Below, piece after piece: positions 22,216 through 34,139 of a stretch of DNA of 64,000 bases. The notes beneath the pieces are model-generated. The model made no database searches, was not told the origin of the DNA, and saw only the letters and a program-made list of their open reading frames with translations. This DNA comes from Inia geoffrensis (Eukaryota > Chordata > Mammalia > Artiodactyla > Iniidae): positions 146,644,237-146,708,236 of the forward strand of contig CM070899.1 of assembly GCA_036417435.1 (NCBI GenBank), in the 5' to 3' direction. Position numbers and translations under genes: made by a program. The stretch's first letter is position 1. Each line of letters opens with the position of its first letter.

Positions 22216-22374
22216 AGTGAACCAAAAGAGTCTTAATGAATATAAAGATGCTATTTTTGGACATATATATTTTAGGTACTGGGAGTCATCCAGGTAGTTA
22301 AAAAAGAAAAACTAGTGCCCAAGACATTAGAGAAAGTGACTTGAGCACTACGATAAAGTTTTAAGAGTCTTTCA

Positions 22375-22556
22375 CATGTTTAAAACAATAATAAGAGCCA
22401 AGAGTCACCTTCTTGCTTGGTGCCAGGTATTGTTCTAAAGGGCTTTGTATTTATTCTCTCGTTTCACCTCATAGCAACTATGTGAGTAAAAAACTGTTAT
22501 TTGTATTTTACAGGTGAGGACATTAATGCACACACAGGGGAGGTTAAGTAGCTTGC
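22375..22556 (-). mobile_element. MIR SINE, cut by the MaLR insertion
   Basis: 'tggtgccaggtattgttcta', 'ttttacaggtgaggacatta', 'aggttaagtagcttgc'. It stops exactly at the MaLR duplication cttgc and resumes as 'cttgccaaagg' at 25,095. Confidence 0.85.
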
Positions 22557-25094
22557 TGTGGTGGCCAGACTCCAAGATGACACTAATGAAACCTACCTCT
22601 TGGTTATTCATGTCATTATTTCATTCCCTCCCCTTGAGTCTAGGCTGGACCTAGTGACTTACTTCTGATGAACAGAATAAGACAGAAGTGATGGTATGTG
22701 ACTTGGAGACAATCATTAAAGTGGTATAGCTTCCGCTCTTCCCTGTCTCTCTCTTTCTCTCTCTCATCACTCTCCTTGAGGAAAGCCATGTTTTGATCAG
22801 CCCTGTGAAATGTCTCATGAGGTGAGAAACTGAAGTCTGTGGTCAACAGCCACAGGTTTGAGTTTGGAAGTGGATCTTCCAACACTGGTTAAGCCTTCAG
22901 AGACTATAACTCCTACTGACAGCTTCACCTCTTGAGAAAATCTGAGCCAGAACCACTCAGCTAAGCCATTCTCAATTCCTGACCCTCAGAAACTGTGTGA
23001 GATAATAAGTGTTTGTTGTTTTAAGCTGATGTGTTTATGGGTACTTTGCTACACAGCAGCAGATAGTTAATACAGATTTTGGTACCAATAATGGGGTGCT
23101 GATATAATAAAAATCGAAGATGTCAAAGTTGTTTTGGAAACACAAAGTGAGTGGAAACTAGAAAAGCTGTAAGGATTTTGAGGAGAGTGTTAGTGAAAGC
23201 TTAAAGTGCCTTAAACACACGATTTGTAGAATTATGGACTTCGAAGAGCCCATCAGTAAAGGCTTAAAGGAAAATGGAGAAAAGCTTATTAGAAACTGTG
23301 TAAAAGGGGATCTTCATTGTGCAGTAGCAGGAAGTTTAGTAGTATTGGTGTCTGCAGTAATGTGGGTGGTAAAAAATGTGCCTGATTAACTGGGTGATCA
23401 AATTAAGGAAATTACCAGCCAGTGTGCTGAAGGTGCCAGCTAGTTTCTTCTTACTGCTTATGGTAAAATGCAAATGAGAGGGATAAACTAATGGAAGGAT
23501 TGTTAAACAAAAAAGGAACTGAAGGGTTTGAACAGTCTCATCATCTGTAGATGCCAAATGATGTTAAAATTTAATAATGGCTTCTGAGAAAAGATCAAAT
23601 CCAGAGCACTGCCAGGAAATCCTGGTCCAGAGACAAAGCCAAGCGTGTGTCTGTAAAATGCTTTGTTAATACTTGGAAAACTTAAATGTGTTGCCTCACA
23701 GTACTGTTCAGGCAAACAAAAAGTCCTCTATGGTGCTAAGGGTGTGACTAATAGGTCCTCTCAATCAAACAATGGGACTTCTAAGAAGCTTTAAGGTATT
23801 GTCTTTCCACAGACATCCGAAGTAGAGAAGAGCTATATCAAAGAGATTTGTGAGTGTGGCTTTATTTTAATGGAGTGGACCCCCAATAAGATTCACAGGA
23901 CACCCACTAAGTATTTAAAATAATTATATCAGCAGAAACACTACCAGCTTGGACTAAAAGAGGTGAAAACAGTACAAAATGTAGAAAGGATTTTGAGCTC
24001 TCGAAATTCAACAAGACAGAAGTAAACTGAGGAAACTACTTAGTTGCAGATACATGCTACCTTTCATGAAAAAGGAAAGATAACACAGAGAGTGGAACCA
24101 AGAGCTATGAGAACCATTCCTGGGCAGAGATAAGACTGAGTCTGAATCTAGGAACTCACAATGTTTTCTAAGATGGGTTTCAGAATTGCTATGGACCAGT
24201 GACGACTTTGTGCCTCCCAGTTCCTTCCTTTTTGAACAGGATATCTATAACGAATATCTGATGCCTATTTCACAATTGTACATTGGATGTGTGCTTTGGA
24301 GGAGGGGACAGATCATTTGTCTACTTCATAGGATTAGTTTAAAGATTAAGAGCTATACTCAAGGAACTATACTTAAGGTCTACATCTGAGGAGCCACCTT
24401 CACACCTGAACCTCATTTAGGTTATGAAATTCTGGACTTTGATGTTACAACGGTCTGGAGACTTCTGAAGGCCCTAGGATGTGATGAGTATATTTTTTTC
24501 AGCCTTGGGATATAATAAGGAAATTTTTCATGTGAGAAGAATGTGAATCAATGTGAGGTCAGAGAACAGACTGTGATTGCTATCTTACAAATGACCCCCA
24601 GTGGTGCCCATCTTCTAGAATTCAGTCCTTTGTATAACCCCCTCTTCTTAAATGTGGACTGGACTTAGCAACATGCTTCTAATGAATATAATAAGAAATG
24701 TTGGTACATGACTTGGAGACTATGTCATAAAAAGTAGTGTTGCTTCTACTATCTGTTTCCTTCTCTCTCTCTGTCTCTCTCTCTTTCTCTGTTTCTCCTC
24801 ATTCGCTTGGTAACAAGCCATGCAGTGAGCATTTCTGTGGAGAGGACCAAGTAGTCAGGAACTGAAATCTTCTGGTAACAGGAGAGTAAATTTAGAAGTA
24901 GATTCTCCAGCCCTAGTCCAGAGACTGTGGCCCCAGCCGACAGCTTTACTGCAACTGCATGAGAGACCTTGAACCAAAGCCACCCATCTTAGCTACTTAC
25001 AGATTCCTAACCCTAAGAAACTGTGTAGATAATAATTGTTTTGCTATTTTAACCTACATTTGAGATCATTTGTTGCATGACAGTAAACAATATA
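22557..25094 (+). mobile_element. Two-LTR MaLR element (2.54 kb)
   Basis: A left LTR at 22,557-23,074 and a right LTR at 24,572-25,094 share order and motifs ('gtgacttggagacaatcatt' / 'gacttggagactatgtcata'; CT-rich tract; 'gagactataactcctactga' / 'gagactgtggccccagccga'; 'aactgtgtgagataataagt' / 'aactgtgtagataataattg'). Just after the left LTR lies TGGTACCA (23,080-23,087), the leucine-tRNA type primer-binding site of ERVL/MaLR elements. A 5-bp duplication, cttgc (22,552-22,556 and 25,095-25,099), flanks the whole. The 1.5-kb interior has no gag, pol or env frame, as is normal for the non-autonomous MaLR group. Confidence 0.8.
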
Positions 25095-25099
25095 CTTGC

Positions 25100-25290
25100 C
25101 AAAGGCATAAACTCTCTGATTCCATTTAAATGAACCCTAGGGAAGACAAATCTTATCTAAGTTGTCTGGAGTCATGGGTGGTGGTGAGGACTGACAAGAC
25201 AGGGGCACATTTGTCACACTCGCTGAATTGTACACTTAAAAATGAGTGTGTTTATTGAATGTATATCTTACATAAATAAAGTTGACTTAT
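25100..25290 (+). mobile_element. Old L1 3' end-like fragment
   Basis: 'gaattgtacacttaaaaatg' and 'atcttacataaataaagttg' resemble the 3' tail of an L1M element in sense. It is short and diverged. Confidence 0.5.
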
Positions 25291-26200
25291 GAGGGCAGAT
25301 GACGAGGAGATGGAATTACTAGTGACTGTAGGCTAAAAAGTATGATGGGGAAGGCAAGAAGAGGGATGGGGCGATGTCTTAAGAATATATCTGTGTCAGG
25401 GATTTTAATTTATTTTTTAGGAAAATAGAGGCTTGACTAAGTTTGAAAGCAGAGGATAAGGACAAAAGGTGTAGAACAAAAAGTTTAAATTATAAAATAA
25501 AATTCCAGAGGAGACCAAAATAAATTATATTAAGCAGGACGATTGGATAGTAAAATACTTCTTGGAAAATATGGCTAAAAGGAGAGTTAGAAGCTTGAGC
25601 AGGAACATGGGTTTAGGTAAAGAAGGAGTCTATTATAATTTTTGTGCAAATTGACACCGGAAGTCAATTATTTTTTGATGCTCTGCTAAAATGTTTAGTA
25701 TTATTCTGTAAGCAACTGCGAGCCATTGAAGCTTTTTGATCATGGAAGTGGCAAGTTAGGGCTGTACTTTAGGGAAATCATTCTATAGCAGAAATATGGA
25801 CTAGTTGGGAGATATTAGAGGCAGGGAAACCCACTAGGAGACCATTGCTATCATTCAGTCATGAGTTGGTGACTGAACATGAGAGAAGCAGAAAAGAAAA
25901 CTTGGCTTTGATTTGTAAAAGAGATTGTGGAATGAATAAGGCAGAATTTTGGAAATGATTAGATGGAACTGAGGGATAGGGAAAGCAGGAAATGGAACAG
26001 TTGAGGGAGAGAAGGAGACCTCACTTTTGGGATAAATTCTGAGGTTCAGCAGACTATCCAAGTGAAAAGGTACTTGCAGTGAGTGGGACTGCATGTAGAA
26101 ATTTAACAGCAATTATTGGATTAGGTTAGAGATGAGATTTAGGAAGCATCTGTCTTTCTTTACTGACAGAGGAATCAAGACTCTTTGAAATGGACGGTGT
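25290..26200. repeat. Diverged old-repeat text, family undetermined
   Basis: 'gcaactgcgagccattgaag' and 'ggaaatcattctatagcaga' resemble the same old repeat as at 15,090. Nothing else is recognised. Confidence 0.4.
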
Positions 26201-26204
26201 GGGT

Positions 26205-26585
26205 ATATCAGTCAGCTTGGGCTGCTATAACAAAATACCATAGACTGGGTACCTTAAAGAGCAGACACTTATTTCTCACAGTTTGGGGGCTGGAAAGTCC
26301 AAGATCAAGGTGCTAGGAAGTCCAAAATTTTGTTCCTGGTGAGGGCCCTCTTCCTGGTTGCAGATGGCTGCTCTTCATTATATCCTCACATAGTGGACAG
26401 AGGAAGCTCTGGTGTCTCCTCTTCTTATAAGGGCTCTAATCCCATCATGGGGGTTCCACCCTCATGACTTCATCTATACCTAATTATCTCTCAAATTATC
26501 TCCCCACCTCTTTATGTCACTTCATATCTTCAACACATAAGTTTTAGGAGGCTCAAACATTCAGCTGGTAACAGTGGATAAATAG
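26205..26585 (-). mobile_element. MaLR-type LTR (antisense)
   Basis: This is the reverse of the LTR type at 11,229 ('gggctgctataacaaaatac', 'ctcacagtttgggggctgga', 'gttccaccctcatgacttca'). The ends are degraded and no duplication is evident. Confidence 0.75.
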
Positions 26586-26957
26586 TAAATGAGGCTTCAC
26601 ACTCAATTACACCTATACTGTTCTTTCTGGAAGATGAATTGAATGGATTCCAGACACGGTTTCTCAAAATGTGCCCTTAATGCAACATGAGATATTAATG
26701 CGTTTTCCAAGAGAAATTGGTTTCATGATGAAAGAAGTTTGAGAAATATAGGATTAAACAAAGCTAAACGGTTTTTTAAAGGCAGATCTTCTTAGAGCCT
26801 TAATATGTAATGGTACTATGCACAGTGAATCCTCAAGAGGACAGGACTACAGAATATAAAGCATTTCTTATATTCCTGTAAATAGACAAAGCTTTTTCTT
26901 AGGAAGAGCTCCAGAAACCAATGTTTTAAGGAGAGCACTGTAAAAGAAACTAGTTTA

Positions 26958-27299
26958 GGGACTTCCCTCGTGGTGCAGTGGTTAAGAATTCACCTGCCAA
27001 TGCAGGGGACACAGGTTCGAGCCCTGGTCCGGGAAGATCCCACATGCCGTGGAGCAACTAAGCCCATGCGCCACAACTACTGAGCCTGCACTCTAGAGCC
27101 CGCGAGAAACAACTACTGAAGCACCCACGCCTAGAACCCGTGCTCCACAACAAGAAAAGCCACCGCAATGAGAAGCCCGTGCACCTCAATGAAGAGTAGC
27201 CCCTGCTCTCTGCAACTGGAGAGAAGCCCGCAGGCAGCAACAAAGACCCAACACAGCCAAAAAAATATATAAAAATTTTAAAATAAATAAATAAACTAA
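26958..27299 (+). mobile_element. Long CHR-2-type SINE with 3' transduction
   Basis: A sense SINE with good Pol III boxes: A-like 'tggtgcagtgg' and B 'ggttcgagccc'. It ends in an A/T-rich tail with AAATAAATAAATAAA. The 16-bp TSD aaaagaaactagttta lies at 26,942-26,957, but its right copy sits 84 bp beyond the tail at 27,384-27,399. The insertion therefore includes non-SINE sequence. Confidence 0.95.
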
Positions 27300-27383
27300 A
27301 GCTAAGAACAGAATTAAAAAGACCTAACAATTACAGACAGAGGTTCAATGTGAATTGACATAAGGTATTAATCACATTAAAGA
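27300..27383 (+). mobile_element. SINE 3'-transduced flank (about 84 bp)
   Basis: Unique sequence between the SINE tail and the right TSD copy. It has no similarity to the SINE body and ends 'cacattaaagaaa'. The simplest reading is Pol III read-through of the source SINE into its own flank, with the A-rich end serving for priming. Confidence 0.7.
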
Positions 27384-27400
27384 AAAAGAAACTAGTTTAA

Positions 27401-27445
27401 TATTATATATATATATGTATTGATATATATACATACATGTATATT
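27401..27445. repeat. Impure (TA)n repeat
   Basis: TA units with GT/AC interruptions directly beyond the TSD at 27,399. Confidence 0.85.
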
Positions 27446-28081
27446 AGAATATAACATCACCTATGTAGTATTCTTGCAAAAATAAAAATCACCCTATTCT
27501 ACCAAGGAGGGGCCAATCGGACGAATACATATGGTGCAACAAAGTATTAAACAATTTACCTAGACTCTTCAAATAAGTCAATGTCATCGAAGACCAAAAG
27601 AAAAACAGATGGGGAAACCCTTCTAAATTATGAGAGTCTAAAGAGTTACTATTAATAAATGCAATGAATGAGCCTCGATCAGATCACTTAAGGGAAAAAT
27701 AAGCACAGCTATAAAAATCCTTATTGGAACAACTGGTAAAGTTTGAAAATGAACTGTACATTGGATAATACAAAGTAGGGAAAAAAATAAGCTCCTGACT
27801 CAATTACATCCTATTGACCAGGTCTTTCCTGAAGTGCTTTGGTACCTGGGAATCTATACTACAAGACCTAAAAACATGAAAGTTATAAGTGATATGTTCG
27901 TTCCATTCAAAAAGAAAAAAGAAAAGAAAAAAGCTGTTTTAAGCTGTACTGAAATTGTAGTTATTGGTAACATTTGTGTGCGAATAAAGACTTTAATATT
28001 GCAAACTCCGTACAATTTAGGAAAAAATATTGTATCAAAGACGAAAAATTTAAAAAAATCTGCCCATGAAAACTTGAGTTT

Positions 28082-28133
28082 TCACAACATCGTAAATCAA
28101 CTGTACCCCAATAAAAATTTAAAAAAGAAAAAA
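28082..28133 (+). mobile_element. L1 micro-insertion (52 bp)
   Basis: Only the terminal L1 text 'aaatcaactgtaccccaata' plus an A-rich tail is present, flanked by gaaaacttgagttt (28,068-28,081) and gaaaacctgagttt (28,134-28,147), 13/14 identical. This is an extreme 5' truncation. Confidence 0.85.
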
Positions 28134-28147
28134 GAAAACCTGAGTTT

Positions 28148-29020
28148 AGGCCTCCCATGAATCGTTAAGAGTCCTTTTTCCATTAAATAGTGCTTAAGGC
28201 TCAAAAAAATCCATGGTGTTTCTTTAACTCCAGCTTCAGAAACCCCCCATTATAAATAATTGGGGATAATTATGAGAGCAGCTGAGTAAACTGGAAAAGA
28301 CCAGGCACAAAGAAAAAGGCAATAGGATGAAATGTGCAGTCCTTGAGCCAGCCCATAAATCTCTCTGGAATCAGAATAACAGTCCCCATCTTCTCCAAAC
28401 TGGAACCTACATTTAAAGTAAACACCAAACCAAACCTAACCAGATCAAAATTATGTAACCCCCCAAAAGTGAGTCTGGATTTCTTTTACCGTTATAGAGA
28501 GAGAGTCTCTGGACCCGAAAATTAAATCCCCTTGACTCCTGACTGAGAAATATGGCAATAGCTTTTTTTGAGGGCAGAGTGTTCCCTTAATCCTAATTCT
28601 TTTGTGATTCCCTTCGTTCCATCAACCCAGCCGCCCCCTAACTCTTCTACCATGGGAAATATAATGACTTTAGAAGCTTAATTTGATCCCATGAGCAGCC
28701 TTTAGCAAACCTGTTGCTGGAAGGGTCATTATGGAGAAAAGCAAGGGTTTCAGCAATTAAATGAATCGTTCTATCACTAAGTGGTACATCTGGCCTATAT
28801 TAATTAAAGGCTGGGAAACCACTCGGGGACAGGAGACTAGATGGCTGTCACAACTATTGGAGAGGTCAATATGCACTTTTTGTTGGAAATTCTCTATTAC
28901 AGTTGTGGCAGCGTCCATGTTTCCCTGAATTTCTTTAAATAGCACTATTTCTGCATGATCAGGTTTACTCCTAGAGGGTCATTTTCTTATTATCTACAAA
29001 GGGAGAAGTGGAGGAGGGAG
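28148..29020. other. No recognisable element
   Basis: Apparently single-copy sequence without a convincing open frame. Confidence 0.5.
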
Positions 29021-29024
29021 TTAA

Positions 29025-29270
29025 AGCAGACAGAGCACTTGCATTGTGCCAGGCAATGTGCTAAGGGCTATGCACAGGTTGTTTTTATGTATTTATCATT
29101 ATGTGGCTATTGGGTGGGGGTGACCAATTTACAAACAAAGAATTTGAGCATCCAGGATCTAAAGCCAACCCTGGATGCTTCTAAAGTTCAGGTCTTTCTG
29201 TCTAATACAAGAAAAACTTAAATCAGAGAGGTTAAGCACTCTAACGCCCTAACAGCAGGGAGGTAAACAA
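29025..29270 (-). mobile_element. MIR SINE (antisense, diverged)
   Basis: 'gcattgtgccaggcaatgtg', 'gctaagggctatgcacaggt' and later 'cagagaggttaagcactct' keep the reverse MIR order with insertions between. Confidence 0.65.
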
Positions 29271-29589
29271 GCATAATCTTTCTGGAGGACTATTTGCAAT
29301 GAATGTACATCAAGGTCCTGAGCTGGTAATAATCATAATGATAAATGCCATTTACTATGCACTGATCTGTAATCCAGCATATAGCGCTAATCCATTTCTT
29401 TGCTATTGTTGTGTTTGTGCCTGTAGAATTTCTGATATGTATTACAGGAATATATTCTGAACAAGGAACTGGTTGCTTAAACAGCTGTTTACTGAGCACT
29501 TACTCTGTAGTTAGGCTGAACACTCACAATCCTAAATGGAGAAGGGGAGGGGAGGAGCTGAGAGAGCCCAAGTGACGCAAGACCTAGCC

Positions 29590-29717
29590 AGTGTGCTATT
29601 CTAAAGTAGACTTAGCAACTTTCCCTTAGTTTTTGACCTTTGGAAGCTAAGTTGTGTCACTTAGTAGCTATGATTTGGAGCAAGTTATTTAATCTCTCTA
29701 AGCCCGAGTTACTTTTA
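29590..29717 (+). mobile_element. MIR SINE, left piece (split by L1)
   Basis: 'tcacttagtagctatgattt' and 'caagttatttaatctctcta' are the sense MIR core. The remainder ('ataacagcaccagaccaggg') is found after the L1 at about 30,711-30,800. Confidence 0.75.
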
Positions 29718-30574
29718 CCAAAAAAATGGGTGGAAGACCTAAATAGACATTTTTCCAAAGAAGACATACAGATGGCCAAGAGACACATGAAAAGATGCTC
29801 AACATCACTAATTATTAGAGAAATGCAGATCAAAAACACAGTGAGGTATCACTCATACTGGTAAGAATGGCCATCATCAAAAAATCTACAAACAATAAAT
29901 TCTGGAGAGGGTGAGGAGAAAAGGGAACCCTCTTGCACTGTTGGTGGGAATGTAAATTGATACAGCCACTATGGAGAACAGTATGGAGGTTCCTTAAAAA
30001 ACGAAAAATAGAACTACCATATGACCCAGCAATCCCACTACTGGGCATATACCCTGAGAAAACCATGATTCAAAAAGAGTCATGTACCACAATGTTCATT
30101 GCAGCACTATTTACAATAGCCAGGACATGGAAGCAACCTAAGTGTCCATCAACAGATGAATGGATAAAGACAATGTGGCACATATATACAATGGAATATT
30201 ACTCAGCCTTAAAAGAAATGAAATTGGGTCATTCATAGAGACATGGATGGACCTAGAGTCTGTCATACAGAGTAAGTCAGAAAGAAAAAAACAAATATCA
30301 TATATTAATGCATATATGTGAAATCTAGAAAAATGGTACAGATGAACCTATTTGCAAGGCAGGAATAGAGACACAGATGTAGAGAACTGACGTATGGACA
30401 TGGGGTAGGGGTGAGTGGGATGAACTGGGAGATTGGGATTGACATGCCTACACTACCGTGTGTGAAACAGATAGCTAGTGGGAACCTGCTGTGTACTGCA
30501 GGGAGCTCAGCTCGGTGCTCTGTGATGACCTAGATGGGTGGGATGGGGTGGGGGGAGGGAGATCCAAGAGGGAG

Positions 30575-30628
<54 letters not shown>

Positions 30629-30710
30629 CGTATAGCTGATTCACTTCCTTGTACAGCAGAAACTAACACAACATTGTAAAGCAATTATATCCCAATTTTA
30701 AAAAAAAAAA
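29718..30710 (+). mobile_element. L1, 5'-truncated (about 1 kb)
   Basis: It begins in late ORF2 ('gaagacctaaatagacattt') and runs through the ORF2 C-terminus and 3'UTR to an A-tail at 30,700-30,710. The frame at 29,933-30,238 holds recognisable ORF2 residues such as ARTWKQPKCPSTDEWIK and MWHIYTMEYYSA. The 3'UTR carries an internal (TA)n expansion. It interrupts a MIR, so it is younger than that SINE. Confidence 0.95.
30579..30624. repeat. (TA)n microsatellite in the L1 3'UTR
   Basis: About 23 TA units where related L1 copies in this window (4,920 and 14,530) have only 'gatatatgcatatgtatag'-like text. It is an in-element microsatellite expansion. Confidence 0.95.
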
Positions 30711-30863
30711 GGTGAATAACAGCACCAGACCAGGGATGTGAAAAATAAATGAGACAGTGCAAGTGAATGAGGTATAGTGAAGGCATTATGGCCCAGGCAC
30801 GCGTTAAGGTTTGGAACAAACTCCCACAGGGACGCTCTATCAGAATCAATCAACCTGAAGTGT

Positions 30864-31170
30864 GCTGTCCAGTATAGTAGTCACAGCCACATGTGATTTT
30901 TAAACATTTGAAACAAGGCTAAACTGAATTGATATGTGTTTTAAGTGTAAAACACACACTGGATTCTTTTGAAGACTTAGTATGATAAAACAGAATACCT
31001 CATTCATAAATTTTTGTAGGTATCACGTGTTGAAATTACAATGATTGTCACGTTTGGTTAAATGCAATACCTTCAAAATTAATTTCATCTGTTTCTTTTT
31101 ACTTTTTAAATGTTGCTACTAGAAAATTTTAATCACATATGTGGATCACCATATATTTCTATTGGACAGC
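30864..31170. mobile_element. Short inverted-repeat DNA transposon fossil
   Basis: The left end 'gctgtccagtatagtagtca' and the right end (read in reverse, 'gctgtccaatagaaatatat') form imperfect terminal inverted repeats about 300 bp apart. Both also contain inverted 'cacatgtg'-like blocks. This is the architecture of a MITE-like palindromic element; family not assigned. Confidence 0.6.
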
Positions 31171-31329
31171 TTTGGGCTTGATATTGAGGAAGAAAGGTTC
31201 TCTTTGTCACTGAAGAAGTGAAAACTTAGCTCTGGACTGTAAAACCTCCTCCCTGGAGCCAGGTTTCTCTTAGAGATTCTCCTGTCCCCTACTCTCATCC
31301 TCATCCCCCACTTAAATTCAGCTTAAGCA

Positions 31330-31935
31330 CATGGTGCGTGGGTGATCTTTCAAGATGAAAATCTGTTTCCATCCTGGTTCTATGGCTTAAAATCCTTGGA
31401 AGGTTCTTCTTGGCCTTTCAGGATAAAGACCATACTCCTTAGCAAAGCAGTGTAACCTGACTTTGGCTCATTTCTTTCCTTCAGCTTTATCTCTTACCCC
31501 TTCTTGCTCCAGTTTTTGTGTGTGTTATGCTTCTGATACCTTGGTGTCTTTGGATTGCCTCTTCCTTTTCCTGGGAATGGCCTCTGCTACCCGTGCACAC
31601 ACTCCCAAGCCTCGTGCACTAGCTACACCACTGTTCTTTACCCAGTGGATTGTCCTCCAAGACCTGGCTTAACTGTCACTCCTCCTGGATGCCTCCCCTG
31701 AACCTTCACCCTCTAAGTAGAAGTATTCCTCTCTATGCCTCATAACACCCTGTGTCTGCCTGTGGAGGGGGACACTTACACTTCTGATTTCCTGCTGGCT
31801 TGCTTGCCTATTTCCCTCATTTGACAGAGTTCCTTAAAGACAAGAACAATTCTCTTCATCTTGAATCCCAGGACCAAGCCTAAGCCTGGAACACAGTAAA
31901 CTCTCAATAGCTACTTGCTAACTGAATTGAAAGCA
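31330..31935 (+). mobile_element. L2 3' region (about 600 bp)
   Basis: A long, ordered match to the L2 3' end: 'ggcttaaaatccttggaagg', 'tttcaggataaagaccatac', 'cctggatgcctcccctgaac', 'aggaccaagcctaagcctgg', 'ctctcaatagctacttgcta'. It is the best preserved L2 in the window. Confidence 0.85.
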
Positions 31936-31939
31936 GGTC

Positions 31940-33320
31940 AGAGAACTGCCCAGGAATCATCTGCTCCCGGGTGGTGTATCAATTAGAGCTCTTGCGGATG
32001 CAAGTGACAGAAATCTCCACTCCGACTGTCTTTGTTGTCTTACATGATTGAAAAGTCTATGTGTTGTTCTAGCTTCAGGGATTGCTGGATTCAGCTGTCC
32101 AATCAATGTCACCAAGACGTTGTTTTTAATTTCTCTACTTTTCTACTGTGCTGGCTCCATGTAAAGAGATTCTGTCCTCATGGCAGAGACAGCTGATAAG
32201 CCTATCTTCCAGTTTCCAGTTGAGAAAATGTCAGCTACCCCGATAGTTCAAACAGAGGGTAGAATTTACCCCTATTGCCCCTAATTGGCCAGTCTGGGGT
32301 CATGTGCCTAACTCTGAACTAATAATTGTTGACCTGCAGATAGGATGCATTCATTGGCTCAGGGTTGATGGTATGCTAAAGCATGGAACTGAGGTTGTGG
32401 TAGAGTTGGCTTCACCCCAAGCAAAGGGCTGAAAGTGAAAGTTACTTAAGGCAACAGCAGGGTACTATTCCTACTGTGAAAGGAATAGAGTCCACTGCTA
32501 TGAAATAAGAGCCCCGAGGCAAGTTGGTTCCAGGACTCCTTCTTTTACCAAAGTAGAAATTTTAGGGACCATGGGTCTCAAGAGAAATTCATGTTCTTAC
32601 ATCTGTGTTGATTTTGTTTTTTCCTTGCTTTGGTAATTTCCAGGGACTCTGTAAAATGGGGTTTATTCTTGTTAGAGTTATAGGTATTATAACCTATGTA
32701 AATCAATTGGAGAACTGTAAGTTGGCTGGAAAGACAGGTTAGAGCTCGTTGAGAGATACAAAGTCCTACTGCTGCTTGATAAGGCCCTGGTATCTTTCCT
32801 GGCTTGAAAACTTACTCAGGAAAAGTGAGAGAATTACTAAACCCCAAATCCCTTTCTGGTGAAATGGGGCACACTGAATAGAGGCATTTGGTGTCCCTTG
32901 GAAGAACAAGTCTTTAGTATCAGGGACTGTCAGTTTGAGGGCACCTCACAGTAGCTCCTTCTGTACAAATTCATTCATGCGAAACTTCTGAGCGCCTACT
33001 GTTCCCACTGGGACTCTGTTAGGTGTAGGAGAGAGAGGGGTAAACAAAAAAGACTTTAGGGAACTTACATTACAGTGGGGGAGAGAGCCCATAACCACAT
33101 GCAAATAAGATACCTTCAGACCGGAATAAATGCTGAGAATAGGTTTGAGTAATATGAATGAGAGGGAGTAGGTGGGAGTGAGTTATTTTAGATAGATGTT
33201 TTCTCTGACGAGGGACATTAGAGCTGGTGCCTGGATGGTGAGAATGTGCCAATCATGTAGATAACTACTTAGGACTTCCCAAGAAGACAGAGGATTTAGC
33301 TGTCCGGGGAATGTAGAGTA
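31940..33320. other. Mostly unique sequence
   Basis: No firm element; 32,970-33,110 faintly matches the old repeat text at 15,090. Confidence 0.45.
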
Positions 33321-33324
33321 GACC

Positions 33325-33490
33325 CTTGCCTCTCAAAGCAGGGTCCCAGACCAGCAGCATCAGAATCACCTGGGAGTCTGTTAGAAGTGCAGAATCCCAG
33401 ATCCCACCCCAGACCTACTGAGTCAGAATCCACATTTAACAAAATGTCCCAGGTGATTTGTAGGCATGGTAAACTTTGAAAAATGCTGGA
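33325..33490. mobile_element. MER5-type hAT-Charlie MITE
   Basis: A palindromic layout: 'tcagaatcacctgggagtct', 'ccaccccagacctactgagt', then the inverted arm 'ccaggtgatttg' and 'actttgaaaaatgctgg'. It is typical of the short non-autonomous MER5 elements. Confidence 0.8.
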
Positions 33491-34139
33491 CTCTCGACCT
33501 TTTCTGCAGCTCACTGGGAAGGTATAAATCCTGCTGAGGCTGGGAGTAGGGAATGTTGTTGTCAGCAGTCACTTGAAAGACAACATGTATCTTGTCTGCT
33601 GCTGCTTTGTTCCAGAAGAAGACCATAGGGTTTTCACATGTTAGAGTCCAAGAGATTTTCTAGGTTAGTCCTCTTGCTTTACAGCAGACTGAAGTTCTTT
33701 GAGAAGGGGTGACCTGCTCAGGGTGGGCTTCTTTGGGACAGAGTCAGGACTAAGATCTAGGAGTCTCTTCTCTCTGGGCCACCTTTCAAGTATTGACAGG
33801 ACAGATTAGAGTGAGTATGGAGGAGGGAATAATAAGGTGATTGGGAAATAATTTCACATGAAGCACTGGAAATGTTTGGCCTTGGTTTTCCATTCTGTGA
33901 GGCTGAAATAAGAAAACATATGTGAGAATCAGGTTCACTTACAGGGAAGCAAGTTTCTGCCCAAGGCTAGGAGCACTTCTAAGATTTAGAGCCAAACAAC
34001 AATGAAAGTGCCTGATGCAGGCAGTAAGTATTCACAGTAGCCCCTCTCAGGTAGTCAGTCACTGGTAGGGAGCTTGGCTGGATCAGATTTCCCAAAAGAC
34101 AGTCCTTTGCATCTTCACATTTTGGGGGCCCATATCCTA

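Noticed and set aside
26958..27060. Possible tRNA gene (good box A and box B)
   Set aside because: It is the tRNA-derived head of a SINE; it lacks a cloverleaf-compatible 3' half and is followed by the SINE body and tail.
30475..30684. Frames with long Tyr-Ile repeats on both strands
   Set aside because: They are translations of the (TA)n microsatellite.
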